From: Lasioglossum baleicum | Taxonomy: Eukaryota > Arthropoda > Insecta > Hymenoptera > Halictidae | DNA length: 64,000 bases | Assembly (NCBI RefSeq): GCF_051020765.1 | Contig: NC_134942.1 | Span: 2,232,001-2,296,000 of the forward strand | Direction: 5' to 3' | In this document: positions 26,401-41,400 of the stretch, one piece after another | Layout: the number at the start of each line of letters is the position of its first letter | How positions within the stretch are numbered: position 1 is the first letter of the stretch | Program-made: the position numbers and the translations under genes | Notes under the pieces: generated by a model | The model's database searches: none | The model's input: the letters and a program-made list of their open reading frames with translations, nothing else | What the model was told of the DNA's origin: nothing

Positions 26401-29400
26401 TTACGTCCACAGCAGTGCGGCGCGAGTGGACACAGTATCCGCGAGCAGGTCCGAAGGTACCCGGAGCCTGGACTCGCAACTTGTAAGGTGCATTCCCGAT
26501 CCAGCTACGAAACCGGCCGGGCCACACAAAAAAAGGGAAATAATTAGCAGAGGTGTTAATGAAATACCAAACGAACGCCGTGGGACACCGGGTCGGCGCC
26601 TCTGAACTGCCAACCAGACATCCTCGACACAGTCCACGGCGCCGTTTTCTTTTCCTCGTCCTTCTGTAACGCGGCAACCGCTACTTTAACATATCTCCTT
26701 GTTCCCTGCTCTTCTCTTGCCCACCCTTACTCTCTCCGCATTTCCGTTTTGCCCGGTTCCGTCTGATCCGACGCCGACGCTTTCGAATGATCTTTCATTT
26801 TCGAAGAATATTCCTCCGAGAAAATAGTTGTCACCGCCACACAGTGGGGTGAACCAATGAATTTTCTGACAAAATCAAAGAACTTTCGATAGAAATCAGA
26901 TAGGGTACAAACGTTTTTTAACCTTAAAATCATTGTGGAACTTGCAGAATTTCAAGAAGATTTCTATCAACGAATTTCTTTTAAGAATTGTTCTATATTT
27001 GTTCTGCATTTATGGAAAAATAATGAGCAGGTGTGATTTTCGATAAAAATGAGATAAAGCGATGATTTTTTTATTAATTAAAGCTGAAATATATTGCAGA
27101 ATATGGGAAAACTAGAGACATTATGGTACGAACATTTTTTAAGATTGAAAATTTCTGTTAAACTTGCAGAATTTCAAGAAAATTTTGATTTTTCTAATAC
27201 CACGCGCGGAAAAAATTTTTTATAACGTGCTATAAATCATTTAGAGTAGATTTTTTCACAATTTAATATTTTTCATAATGGAGGTTCTAACGAATCGTTG
27301 ATGGAACAAGCAAATGTGCACCAAATTACGCCATGTTTGGTCTCATTTGAAACGGAAAAGCGTCACAAGTATGTTGGTAAGGACAATTATAAATTATAAA
27401 AACTATCGGAGCGCGCGCGCGCAAGAGAATAAACGAAATTGTCGTCTTCTAGAGGTTCAACGGTATTAATCACCGAATGATTGGATCAGAAGAATTGCAA
27501 TCGCCCAGAACAAAGGAACCGACGACGATAATCAATTCCATTCCCGACAATCGGTGACTAAAGCGTCAACGATTTCTACTGTCCACGATCAATAATCTTT
27601 TATTCGGAAATTATTGTCTTTGAAATAATGAAATCCTGAAATCATTGTATTGCAATATAAACTTATAGTTCTTAAATTGCTGAAGCAGTTTTTTTTACAC
27701 AATTCATGGATTGGAAAAACATCTTGTGAATTAATTTGCATTAGCCAACGTTTCGAGTTCGAATCAGCATCATTTTCTAATACGTGATTTCATAATGTGC
27801 GGAGACAACGACGACGACGACGACGTTCCGTATTATTTGAAAAACTCTGTTCACGAAGCACCAGAAGGAAGATATGTAAATTATGATACTCGATATTTGG
27901 TTTCCGACCTGCTAATCAAACAATCTTAATCTTCTGCCTCTTCTCTTTTTGTTCGCTCTTTTACAGCAACACGCTACCCTAAGATCCTTCGCTCTTCCTT
28001 TTGGCCTACGTATCTTTTCTGGCTTCTCGCGTCAGGTCCTCTTACTCTATTTATGTCTTTCTTCTTTTTCATTTTTACACATCCCTTCTCCGCCTTATCT
28101 GCCTGCTCTAAATTCAGGATTTTTTTATGCGGCTCCCATCGTCCTACCGTCAAGGGTTATCCGTCGTTTTACATGAATACGCGGTTCTCGGAAGTGTGGA
28201 TTATAAAGCGGAATGGGTCTCAATCGCGTCTGGAGCGTCCAACATATTCACAGCGAAAGATAGGCCGTCCCAGAAGATTTCAATACCGTCGAGAACAATA
28301 GTTTATCATTAACATACTGCCTCAGCTTTGTCACAACCAGCGATGGTCAGCGTCCAATGCTTTTGCAATTTAAATACGTGTAGTATTAATGTTATATGTT
28401 ATTTGCACCACATTAAAACTATTAATGAAGAATATAAATTTATAGTTAGCTCCTGCGTATTGCAATTGATACACAAACTTTTTAATTTGCACAGACATCC
28501 GGAGTCTAAAAATATGTTTATTGTTTCAAGGTTCACGTTGCCTTCACCGTCTCATTTTTGTTCGCAAACGCATAAAGTCCGCAGACCACTTATTATATTT
28601 AAAATTTTCATACTCTGCTAAAAAATCCGATGCATATATTTTTCTGAACGATCATTAAAAATATATTGTAGAAGATTCGTTTAGTAGAAAACCTGTCTCC
28701 AAAATACGGTTGTCGGAGCGTGCACGACGAAAGTGAGGTTACATTAACTTTCACTGATGAATCACTGCTATCGAATCAGCATTAGTCGCCAATAAAATTT
28801 AATTCACACGTTAGCGTGTAGTACCGCAAAGAAGTTTGTATAACGGTACATATTGTACAAAGGAAAATAAAATTTCTTTAGCGGGCAGCTTAAAACATAA
28901 ATATGTAAATTTTCTAGTTGTAAATGCATTTCATTACGCTTCTAAATATCCAGGCAAACAGTTATAGGTATTAACAATCAGTCATCGAATATTTACGGTT
29001 ACGATAAATACGAGCCAAGTTATAAATTGTTTCTTTCTTGAACAATTTTAACCCTTTGCACTTGGAGCTATACATATGTATGTATATTTTAACTTGAAAA
29101 TTGAACATTTCTTCCGACCCAGGATAATTCCTAGAACGCGAAATATAAATATTCTGTTAGATATATCGTAAAAATATCCCAGTTTCGCGTTAAAATTGCA
29201 TGTTTCTCATTATAAAATGTTCTCCGATAGAAGTCTTGCACAGGCACGTACAGCGTAAATAGTGAATAAATTTTCTGGCGTTATATAGACATTTCGAATT
29301 AATAATTATTATGCAAATATTAATTACGAATCGTGATTGAATTACTTCACAGCGCTTCAAACTCATAGGAAGAGACCTTCGCGGCGAGCGGCGCGCGGCG

Positions 29401-32348
29401 CGGCGTTTTGCGGAAACGTGCACAACGCACCTTGGAAATTCCCTGCGTGTTAATAAAATCTTATCAGCCGGCTCGTCGTTAATAACGTAAAGAAAGAGTT
29501 TACCGATTATTATGCGCAGCGTGAAGTGCATAGGAAAATTGGCATTTCAAACAGGTTTATGATATGCGCGGTAATGGCGGATATACATATAATAAAATTC
29601 CGCGTTGCTTCGTCGGCGTTGTACGATTTCTGGAAACTATGAATAATTCACCTCCATCTACATAAACATTGATTCTTTTTTTCTACTCCAAATTTATACT
29701 ATAGCATAGGAGCTTGAGAGAGAAATTAAAACGGCGCGTATACGTCGACACACGCGCGCGCTCACACGAAAAAAAATATCGTTTGGATTATTAACAATTT
29801 AAATCAATGTTCCGTGAACAAAAATGTATTTATTATCAAACATTTCAAGTACCTACAGGTATGTTTTTTATGAAAGGACTCGGTGAATGGAATTCAAATG
29901 CTTGTTTTCCTTTTTTATTCGATTTTGTATTTCACATTATTGCATACTAATCGCGGGGAATTTATCACTAGACTGTGGATTTCGTAGTGAAGAAATTAAG
30001 AGAATTTGGAAACTACGATTACTCAATTTTCCGATAAATAGTGATGGCCTTACACTTCTTTAAAACCTGGAGAATTGTCAATATATTTTAGGTGTCCGGG
30101 CTACCAGAATTTGGCCACTTTTGAACATCCTCCTTTAGACGATTTGACAATGAAAATTCCTGTGTAAATAAAAAAATGCAAAGGTCGATGGTACAACAAA
30201 TATCTGGCGTAACTCCGGTGCCGTAGAATTTGTCACCGCGAGCAAACATCATAAATCCGAACGTTCCATATTTATAAGAGGCAAAGCGACCGAGAGGCGC
30301 GCATCGGTACATCAGTGGATCGGTGCATCGGTAGATCGGTGCATCGTTGTATCGTTGTATCGGTGCACGGCGAGCACTCGAAGATGCGAGGTGGTTGTCG
30401 TCTCTGGGAGCTAATGGGACGCCGCCGACACTCTCCTCTCTTTCGAATCTCTTTGATCCTGACCGAACTTGCCCTTGCCTCTGCCTTCGCGACTCCTGTC
30501 CTCCTGCTTCTCCTTGCCCCTCCTTGTTCCTGATTCCACGTCTTGACCTTATCCGCAGCCTCCTCGGGATCTTCATGGTGGTCGCAAGTCTCATACGAGT
30601 TTGGTCTTGTTGGGAGACGATCCTGCAGAAATGATCAATTTTTGCGTCGCTTGGAAGCTCGATCATTTGTCATGTTAGTTTGTACATACATACTTATTGT
30701 TTCGTTATCGTACGCCTTTCACCGTGATTACCATTCTTTCTTTCTTTCTCTGTCTCGGAACCACACGTTTCCCTGACGACACACCGGTGACGAGTCTCAA
30801 TTCAATTTTTGGGTTTAGGTGGATAGTCAATCGGTATTGTATAACGATAACTGGATAACTTGATTACAAGACACAGGAGTGAAATAAAAATGTCTTTCTG
30901 CTTTTAATTATTTATCTGATTAAGCTAAACCAATACGCTCTGATGTCATTAAATCTTTTTAATATGTCCACTGCTTTAAATTGTGCTTATCCATTTTTGT
31001 TATAAATGCATAAAACCTGCAGTCCAATAATAAGTTGCCATTCTCAATTGAAGTTTTCACTTTGCATAGTACAGCACCTTGATGTACAGTTACTAACAAA
31101 AATGAGCGTGCACACAGTTTAAAAATCAAACTTAACAGTTATATTAGAATCAGTGCTGAAGTACTTTATATGTATTGCACATTGCTATTAGGATATGCAC
31201 TTTTAGATACATTTCTCACTTCCAATCATTTTTAATTGACGAGAACAATTACCGACGCTATTAATTCTCGCATAACGGAAGCTGAATCATTCTTGAGGAT
31301 TAATAAACGTAGCAATTAATGGAGAATACAGTTTCATGCAAATCCAGTTTTTACAACCTGATTCACAACTGATGATACGCTATGTAAAAATCTAGTTCCT
31401 TCACCAAAGTTTTTATTTCGGTAAATAATTTATTGCCCTCTGTACTGCACATATGTATAAGCTCTGAATACTATGTAAAAAGAACTTGCAATTTCAAAAA
31501 CTTACATCCGTTGATTAAATTTCTATGTTATTGTATTAAAAGCTTTTATAATTAATTATTGCACTGCCGATGAAAATTTACCTTGTTGGGACCAAGTTGA
31601 TGAGAACAGAAATTAGTAGACTGTGGATTTGATGCATAGAATGACAAAAGTGGGACAGTAAAATTTAAAATAGTAAAACAATTTTGTAATACGTGCTTTA
31701 ATAAAGAAGTTTATTCGAAAATTTCTTATGAAAACAATTTTTAATTTCAGTAGTTGTGACATAAAATAAGATAGTTAGTTCTAGTGTTAAAGAATTGATT
31801 GTACTTTTTGCAATCAATGCAGAAAATTTTGATTTTGCATAAAAATTTACAGCTTAGAAATTACATGAAAATCCGTTGCATAAATATTTTTGTTAATCGC
31901 AGAGAAACATTTAGAGTGTATTTGTTGATAAACTAAACAATCAACATTGCCATTCGGAAACAATTTATACTCATAAATGTATTGAATATGAACGATTGTT
32001 TTCAGCAAAATATTTGAAATGAAAATGATAAAAGTCGAGATAAAAAAATCCACAACACACTACATTTTTCAAATAAAATACTATTTCGAAAACGTGTTAC
32101 ATAAAATATTTTATTTTCAAAATTGTACGCACACTTTAAATTAAGTGTAGGATTATACGCTTTTTACTATTTAAAATACTATTTCACCCAGCTCTGTAAA
32201 GATCCCCGATCTAATCATTAGAATCGATTAGTGTCGGAATCGTTCTTTATTCCCGTGATTTTGATCCAGGTCAAATTCTCGGCCGTCTCCGGCACATGTG
32301 CTTGTTCCGTTCCCGCTCTCTCTTTCTCTCTCTTTCTCTCTCTTTCTT

Positions 32349-32400
<52 letters not shown>

Positions 32401-35400
32401 GCTCCTTTTCTCTCTTCTTAAATCTTATCCGTGCACAGTTGAAACCTTTCAGGGTGGCCGTAAATCTCAACCCTTTTCCATGCGCATTTACATCTGGCTG
32501 TACGCGCGCGGCGACAAAACGAGAGAAAAAAAGGAAAGCTCATCTGTAAGCTTATCCGCGCTATCGTGTACGCCGTGGATGTTCTTCTTATTTTCCAACC
32601 GGTTGGGAAACGTTTCAGGGGTCCCGTGTTTTTTACCGGTTTCCGAGGTAAAATTTCTAGAAGTCGGAAGCCGACGCGACGGGAACGCCTCGTTACGTTC
32701 CTCTCCTCGTAAAATTATAACATCGCGGCGAAATCACTTTCTACGTGTTAATTGTTTCTCCTTTTACGTCAGCGAAACAAATTTCGACACTCTCCTCTCT
32801 GGGAAAAGTTCGTTAACCTTCGCACGGTGAACATTGAACGCCGATAAGCGGGTCATCCGTGACCCTAAACACAGTATGTATAATTCTATGATATTATAAA
32901 TAATATGATAGTAAGTGAGCCATTTAAAAAACGCAGAAATTGTGCAAGTCAAAACAGTTAATCGTTGTAAAATGAGGATTAAGTAAAGGTTCTATGAACC
33001 ACGATAAAATATCGGGGACATTGAACGCCGATGAGCGGGTCATCCGTGACCCTAGACACAGTGTGTGTGTATAATTGTATTATAAATAGCATAATAGTAG
33101 TAAGTAAGCCATTTAATGCAGAAATTGTGAATTATAAAACACAATAATATCGGAGGATGTTACGATTGTCTTATGCAAGCAATGTTAAAACTATGTCAGA
33201 TACAATTATTTTCTTTAGTGATGATTAAACAAACAAATATTAACAAAAGCTTACTTATAATTTTGGCTGTTTATTTTAAAGTATGCATACCACTCTGAAA
33301 TCAAATATTTTATTTGACTAAAATAGTATTTCAATTTCGTGTCTTGACATACATATTCCATTTATTTTAATTGATATTCTTTATTTCGAATTTTTGTTGC
33401 TGAAAATAATGCTTCGTATTCAATACGTTTACGAGTATAAACTGTTTCGCAGTATAATATTTAACAAATTGAATTATTCAATGAAATTCATTTAATTAGC
33501 TTCATTTAATTTGATGGGGAAAATATTCGAATGAAGACTGTGCGCACTGATAGGAAACAACCACGCGTCATATAAAACAAAATACATAGATAATCTATGT
33601 AAATCAGAGTGTTGCATGATTTTTATCTCGTCTTTCACGAAATAAAAATGCTTGTAACATGTGCAGATTTATTTTTTATTCCCATTACTGTAAAGACTTC
33701 CATCAAATTTCAATTTGTAGACACTTACATGCGTTAAAAGCATCAGTATCTTCTCCTAATTCAAGCATATGTATGTACATTATGTATTTTCTCATAAAAT
33801 GCGAATGTAAGAATACCAGGGATATTTCCTTTTATGTTGCAAGATCTTCATTTGTTAATACAGTAAGTTTGGAGTGAAAAAGAAATTTATATTCCTTCTG
33901 AATATGTTCAATGGGTTGAAACTAATACAACTGTATATTTAAATTCTTCTGACGTTTTCACTGTTTGAAATTACACCTCCTCATTTTTTGTCATGAATGC
34001 ATAAAATCCGCTGTCTAATTATTAAGGTACGGAACCTTCAAAATAATCTTACTTAGACATGAAATAGTAGTTCTAATCAAAGTCATTGTAAAACCGAGTA
34101 CAAAGAAATAAACTTATGAAATAGGTTTATGCGCTATAACTACGACCGCAACTACGTTTATTGGAACGACTACAACTACGGTTACATAATAGTTCGAGAT
34201 TTAAATATAGCGCCTAAAATCTTGGGCCACACATGATCTCTCCTTACATAAACCCCTAAATAATCTTCATTACTCCTCGTATTTCATTTCTGACGTTTAT
34301 TGCTCTCTTTAATAAGCCTTTAAGGGATTTATACCGGTCACGTGATTCTGTTCCTTTCAATTCACACAGTTCAAGAAATTACTTTATTATGCATTTATAC
34401 TGTATAATATTCATGCCTAATACATGCCTAGTACATTAGTTATGAAAAAAGTACACCACAATTTATATATTTACTATTATACTTTTTTTAGAAATACAAT
34501 GTATTTTGCGTTGTGTCGCTCTTCTCATGATCGAACAAGTTTATGCAATTTTCAATTTTTCCAGTGGTCTTTGCAGATCTCAAAACGTAAAAATTGTACT
34601 AAATCCTGTCGAATTTTATATTCCACCTTTTTTTAGAAATTTTCAGAAGCCAGAAATGCATAAAGATCCGCAGTCTAGTAGTTATGAACCGTTGCTTCAA
34701 CTTTTGTGAGAAAGAGTACATAGTACAGTGCTCTCTATTTATTGAATAATGCATAGGTAATTGTTAGTTTACATATGTATAATATAATAGTTTACATTTT
34801 TACATGTTGTTCCAGGTTTAAAGTGCCAAACTTTGTCAGTATATGTATTCTATGGGTCTAAATAAGAACGCTTTATTAAAAAAAGTAGAAAGAAAAACAT
34901 GGAATCTTATGCCACTTCATCTTATAATGTGTGGAGAAAGTTTCAAAATGTGAGTCACCTAAATTGCATGTAATCTATTTGGTATATGAGAAAAATGGTC
35001 GAAGCGAAAGTTGTATGGTTTCGAGAGTATAAAATGTAATATTTAGTTGTCTTCTATTCACCTTTTTCATCGAGATATACATACAAGTCACCCTGAGTTT
35101 CTCTATCGTAAGAGGCAAATTTTAATCTTGTGGTTGAAGAGAGAATGGAAGTCCGAATAAAAAACTGTAAGAGGGGGTGAAAAACTAATAGTTGCCGAGA
35201 TATTCTCTATAAATTATTTTCAATGTAAGTGATCTTTTCCCTTCTACGACATTTTTGGGGATAAAGACGTTTTAATCGCTGTAACTGTAAGGAAGATACG
35301 GCAAGGGGTTAATCTCGATGCGCGGAACATTCTACTTGAAAAAGCCATGAATTCCACGAAATCTTCGATCATATTCCTGAATGTGTATTCAGCAAAAGCG

Positions 35401-38400
35401 ACAAAGAATAAAAGTGCCGCGAAGGCCGAGCTATCTACAAAGACTGGCTCCGATATCGCGGATGACTAGCATTAAATACAAAGAAAGCCCGTGGGACAAT
35501 ATTCGAAATAAAATATCGGAGATCGACCGTGGACGGAGGGGCGGGCCGGGGCGGAGGGGGAGGGGTGGTTGTACGGAATAACGCGTTGAATAAAAAGGAG
35601 AGAATCGGCGAAATAAATAAAGGAAGAAAAAGCTTGGCGGATCGGGGAACAATATTGCGACAGCCGTCAGATTTAGTAGCAGGCAGAAAGGACTGACGTG
35701 GATGGTGTACCGAAATTTATCGAACATCTCGCCGGTTCGCCGATAAGGCAGGCGCGTCTCGGGGTTCTCGGACTCTCGGCCGCGGTGCGCAGAAATGCAT
35801 TGGCGACAAACGAGACGCCGTGGAATCTGCGCCGACTCGATGGTTTCAGCCTCGGAAATCTGGGCGGAGTTTCGGAGCTACCGAGCTGGACGCGCGCCGC
35901 CCAGCTTCGTCTCCTGTTCGTCCTTCTGTGTTCAACGGGTTTCCCTCTCCCCGATCTTCCCACCCTGCTCAGGATTTCTTTAACAGCGCATTTGCAACGC
36001 GCAAACGCGCCTCGACGCTCTGCGCCGTGCCGGCTATCATTTCAGAATGATGCGCCCGACGCGAGGCGAAGCGAGGCGACGCGACAGTGCGGCGCAGCCA
36101 CCGTTGCAGCCACTGCATTCATGTCAAGCTGCCTCCACGGCGATCTTTGTTCTCTCTTTTCAAAGTGGATTAGTACATACGGCTACTGATCGGATCGATA
36201 CCGATACTACCGTCCCTGGTCATATCGAATTAGGACCATTCCAAATTTCCAGCATTTTTCATGTTTTCCGTAAAATTAAAACGCCTGTTGAAATTGTGAT
36301 GACATATTTTATTAACTGATAACTAGGCAGCGGATCCGTACGCAAAATAAAAGTTTTATGCCTGAAGTGCAGCAAACTGATTTTTTGAGAATGAGAATTG
36401 ATTTTTCTGTTTTTCATAATGTTTAATATTCATGTTATTCGTATGATTTACAACAAATACTGAAATACAGTTGGCATTACTTTATTCTCCCTTTATTTTT
36501 TAATATGCTCCTTTTTGGATTTTGTAAACATCATTCTTGTATTGTTTTTTATGAGCTTTTTCCCAAAACTTAGGTCGGCACTAAAAGGATTAAATAAAAA
36601 TTTCGAAAAAAGTGGGCTTAACACTCGCTTGAAAACTTTTGTTTAGATAGAAAGTTTTCCCCAACTCTGTTTATAGGGTGTCACAAGATGGTATAAACGT
36701 GGAGGGGATGATTCTACATGAGAAAATATACAACACATTTTGTTCATTTTTTCTTCTCCTTTCCGAGAAAGTTTGAGAATTCGACGAACACGCGTGCTAT
36801 TGAATAGGAATCGTGTGACGCGTCTGTTCGTGACCGACTCATTCTACTTTGTAAGAACGTTGGGTACGCGAACTTGACGGATTGTTAGCCAATTTTCTCG
36901 AAAACGACGCGTCAAATGAAAAAATTTATTGTATATTCTCCACTTTTTTTCCCGTGTAAAATTTCTTTCAATTGACGCATTCTGCACTTAGAGTGTGAGG
37001 ACGTATTGAATAGATGCGCTTAACAGACGAGCTCGTCGTACGCTTTTGTTCTCTGCAACGTGTGAAGGCTCCTTGAATCACATCTCACTTAAATCTCATC
37101 GCTCCCCCTTTTTTTTATGAACGAATCCCACTCTCGAAATAAAAGTCGATGACTGCAATTATCACGAAATGTGTCTGTAGTGGCGGCACGTATGACGCGA
37201 CATCAATCTCGAGAAAAGCCGTTTCATACTGATGTTCACTTGAAGAGGTTCCGCAATAATCCATAATTGCTGTCGCAACTTTCCGTGTCATTAGATTTTT
37301 GCACTATACATTCATCTGATAGTATTTCATATTTTAAGTTAACTAATATGGCGACCTGTAAATGCAGAGGGCGAGTCAGCTGAATGTGCCACCTAAATTA
37401 TTTGGAAACTATTTAGTGTATGGTTGAAAAATGGTTGAAACGAAAGTTAAATGGTTTCAAGGATAGTAGAGTAGTATTTTCTGTTTTCTTTTGTATCGAG
37501 ATATAAAAATTAGGTTGTGTGTGAATGTAACCACAAAATAATTTATATTTATCAATACAATTCTGTGTATATGTATGTATATGTATACATATACAAACGA
37601 AGCATAATAAATCTGCAAAATTAGAATTAGGAAAATTTAAAAATACTGTTACATTATTTTCAATCTTGTGAACATATTAAGAAAGAAAATAAATTTCTAT
37701 TTCACTCCAATTTGTGGCAATTCAAGTAGAAAATGTTTATATTGCTTAAAGATACGCGTTGTCTACATATAAATATTGATTATATTAATGTAAACTCGTC
37801 AATTTATGCAAGTGGCTTTAATAGTTTAATCATCTACTGTGTACATACGTTTTCTAATTAAAGTGTGCACAATTTTCCTATGCGTCAGTAAAACCATCCG
37901 CCCTTCGAATGTTAATTCTCGCGTATCTCGATTTCAAAAATGAGTACAAACTAACCGAAGTTTCTGCTTTTCTGTCAGAAAGTACGAGTTCGCATTGTGT
38001 GGGCTGTGGCGGGCGAATTCACGACCAATGGATTCTGCGAGTTGCACCGAACTTGGAATGGCACGCAGCTTGTTTAAAATGCGCAGAGTGCCAGCAATTT
38101 TTGGACGAGCATTGCACCTGCTTTGTACGGGACGGGAAAACCTACTGCAAACGAGACTATGTCAGGTAATGAGTTATCTATTATATCATAGTAACGCGAC
38201 GTTTGAATTTCCACTGAAACTTAATGTTTCATTTTTCCTTTCACTGCCCCTTCACTTTTCTCGACTCTACTTTATATGTATACATACATACACACACACT
38301 ACCGCTCATAAGCGTTTAGGCACTCCTCTTTTCATGTATTATTGTTACAGAATTATGTTTACCAAACAACATTAGAATAAAATGAGTTACCTATCTAAAA

Positions 38401-41400
38401 TGCAGTTCAACAATACATACAGACACCCATTATATCGGAACAGTTTTACTACATTTTAGTTTATCATTTTTTTTCCACATTTTTCCTGAGTTTTTATATG
38501 ATTAATGTACTTATTGAAAGTGCCTAAACACTTATGAGTGGTAGCGTACGAGCATACGGAAACAAACTACGTATCTAGGCATTAATTTAAATAAATCCTC
38601 TGTGCTCAGTAACAAATAATTCTTTTATTTATTACATTTTAAATGAATAAACCATTTATCAATTTTAACACCGTAGTAAGTTGGAACGAAAGTTCGTAGT
38701 GGGTTGGAACAAAAGTTCGTAGCGTTTGTAAATTAAAATTGAAAGCTAAAATTCAGATATGTATTCATAGATTTATTCAACAACATATATTTTCCATTCT
38801 GTTATATTACTTGTGAACAACAATCTGTCAAAAAATTGTCAAAATTAGTGAAAACAAATACAGTGAGCCACGAAAGCATTCGAATGCCCTTTAAAACAGA
38901 ATAACTTAAACCACAGCCGCGTTAACTGTTGGTGTAGTTCTAGTGTTAATCGTATAAGAACGAGATCACGAAGTTCAGACAAATTTACTTGGGGGCGGTT
39001 AAGGAACACCCAGACGGCAACGTTTTACCATGGTTGTTTCGACTTTTCGAACAAGACGACAGAAACAACAAACACGCGTCATCGATGTCTCTCTGGCCCT
39101 GGCAAATCCGTGTCGACCGGATATGCCAGTCTCCTTCTACGTCTTCGGAGGCATCTCGACGTCCGATGGATCAATGCAAATAAACCGCCTGTTCCCGAAG
39201 GAAAAATATTTGGCGCAGGTTGCTAGGGGATCGTCTCTCGATCGATGCTGCCAGTTTAAAAAGTCCCGTCGCCTTTTTTTCCCTCCGAAGACACCACTCG
39301 TTTCGGATTACGTTGAAAACGGGGCGACGCGCGACGCTACGCGGACCTGGACGCGCGACGTTTCGGTCTCACGAATCTGTGAAACGCTTTCTGATGCTGT
39401 TCGTTTCGCTGTTTTCTTTTACGGTAGTCGCTGCTCCGTTTCCAGATCTGGGTTATACTTATTTATTGCATTCTATAACATTTCAACGTGCTTCCAGTTT
39501 GTTTTGAGCTTATTCGAACGTGTTGATAACGATTACATGTGCATACGTACATCCCCGGACGGGAAGATAACACACTTCGAAGTTAAATTAATGTCTGTTT
39601 ATTAAACATTCGAAATTCAATTTTTTATTTTGCATGAAGAGCCGCAGTCTAGTAATCAGTATTTAAGCATTAAAAGTAGCCATACAAAATATACATACAT
39701 TTTCTTTTCTCTTCTGCGACATTTTTTTGGCATAAAGACGTTTTAATAAACAGTGTAATTTTAAAGAAAATGATACCGCAACGGGTTAATATGCGAAGAA
39801 ATTATTTTTCTTTTGTTTATCGAACAAATAAGAATTTTATAGCTTGTCAACGTCAATGATCGTTTCACTGTTTACAAAAAAATACCGATTCTAACAATAA
39901 GCACAGCAAAAGGGTACAACAATTCGAGCTATAACGTGAATAAGCTCAGATGTTGAACGATACAGGTAAACGAGAAACGATTAATTGTACGACTAAATGT
40001 ACACCAATCTTCAGGATAACGCGAGAGAAACGTCACAATGTCCACATTAGACAAGATTGTAACGCGTTTATCTGATGATTAACAGCTAAAAAATTCTTCA
40101 AAAGGCAAAAATGTTTCCGTGAAATCTCGTTGAAGGGTAAGAAGTCGACCGATCGAGTGCAATATGGTAATTAATGCAAAACTGGTAGCATTCTCGGGCG
40201 ACACGCGATACGGTCTTTTTGGTACGCATTTGCAAACGGTGAGATTCCAGGGAAAGAAAGAAAAAAGTACGCTGCCAGAGTGCAAAGAGGAAGGAAACGA
40301 AGAAAGTAAGAACTGACAGAGCGTTTCTTCGGAGTATTTTTATCTGAGATATGCTGAGCAGAGAAGTTGCCGTCCGCTCCAAAAAATGCATTCGTGGCAA
40401 AACAAATGCAGTTCACACGTGGTTGCATCTTCTGGTTGCAGAGGTGGGCAATATTTAGTGAAATAAATATTGGGTTGGAAAGAAAGTTCGTAGCGTTTTC
40501 AAATTAAGAATCGCAGATAAAATTAAGGTATTTATTCATATGTTTATTCAGTAACACGAGTAGTTACCTCGAAAATGGCAAAAAGTAATAGAACGGAATG
40601 GAAATTATATGTTATTGAATAAATCTATGAATGTAAATTGATTTTTGTTCCTTGCAATTGATGTAGACAATTTTTATTTTGCATAAATATCCGCAGTCTA
40701 CTTATAAGTGAATACCACACCAATCACTCAATAGAAGAAGAATTGTACGCAAACGTATCACATAAATTTAAAACCAGAGTGACGGTATTTAAATCTGTTT
40801 CGGCCAATTGCATTGAAATATAATTAAACGAATTCGATTGATCTAGTTGAGCAGTGGTAATTGGCCGACGCGACCACCAAATTCAATTATCTGATGCATG
40901 GAACATTCTTTAATGAAATTAAACAATTTCGAAACTGTTCGATTGAATATGTGTATAATCAGTCTTATTAGGTAGACTCCAACAAAGTTAGTTTCTTTAA
41001 ACTAAATTGATTAATCGAATCATCGAGTTCGCTAAAATATTTAAATAACGTACTTCGTCAGTACGAATTTTTGTGTTGTATTTTACTCTACCATAGTTAT
41101 CATAGTATTATTCATACATACAGATGTACATATGCATTAGGTTGGCAACTAAATCCACGACCTTTTGTTTCGTAATACTTATTTGAACTTTTTTGGGAAG
41201 CTAGAGTAATTAGTTTACTACAGGATGTGATAAGAAATTTTCTCAAAAATGCAATTGTTGGAATTGTAGAAAAAATACTAAAAGTTGTAATTTACAACTT
41301 TTATATGTGGGCCTATATTGAAAATTCAAAAAATATGTTTTGTGGGTCTGTGTCGATTATATGTATGCACTGTGAAAGTTTCATCGAAATCGGTTGATGC

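Larger units (their letters stand above)
5406..37978 (+). other. tup: tup intron 1 (about 32.6 kb)
   Basis: It begins GTACGT and ends TTTTCTGTCAG. It contains no gene I can support. It is AT-rich and filled with short transposon copies (see separate entries), CGCGG-type runs, simple repeats and several GC-rich islands near 20240-20720, 23590-24180, 26270-26680, 30200-30620, 32500-32720 and 35500-36110. Stretches between listed repeats hold nothing recognisable. Long first introns are usual for Islet genes and normally carry enhancers, but no enhancer is identifiable here by eye. Confidence 0.7.

Noticed and set aside
30088..30666. 192-codon - strand frame, Arg/Gln/Gly-rich
   Set aside because: GC-rich island with open frames on both strands; the basic low-complexity stretch and RYNDAPIYRCTD part come from a tandem array. 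No homologue recognised, no splice context.
32231..32830. 199-codon Ser/Leu-repeat frame and antisense Arg/Glu-repeat frame
   Set aside because: Created by the (CT)n microsatellite.
35698..36189. 163-codon + strand frame upstream of tup exon 2
   Set aside because: Four frames are open over the same GC-rich DNA and the sequence has no recognisable motif. Considered as an alternative tup first exon, but no in-phase donor to exon 2 stands out.
37909..37978. ATG-initiated extension directly upstream of LIM1 exon as an alternative tup start
   Set aside because: The frame is open (MLILAYLDFKNEY...), but a strong polypyrimidine acceptor TTTTCTGTCAG fits the exon 1 phase. An alternative internal start cannot be excluded but is not preferred.
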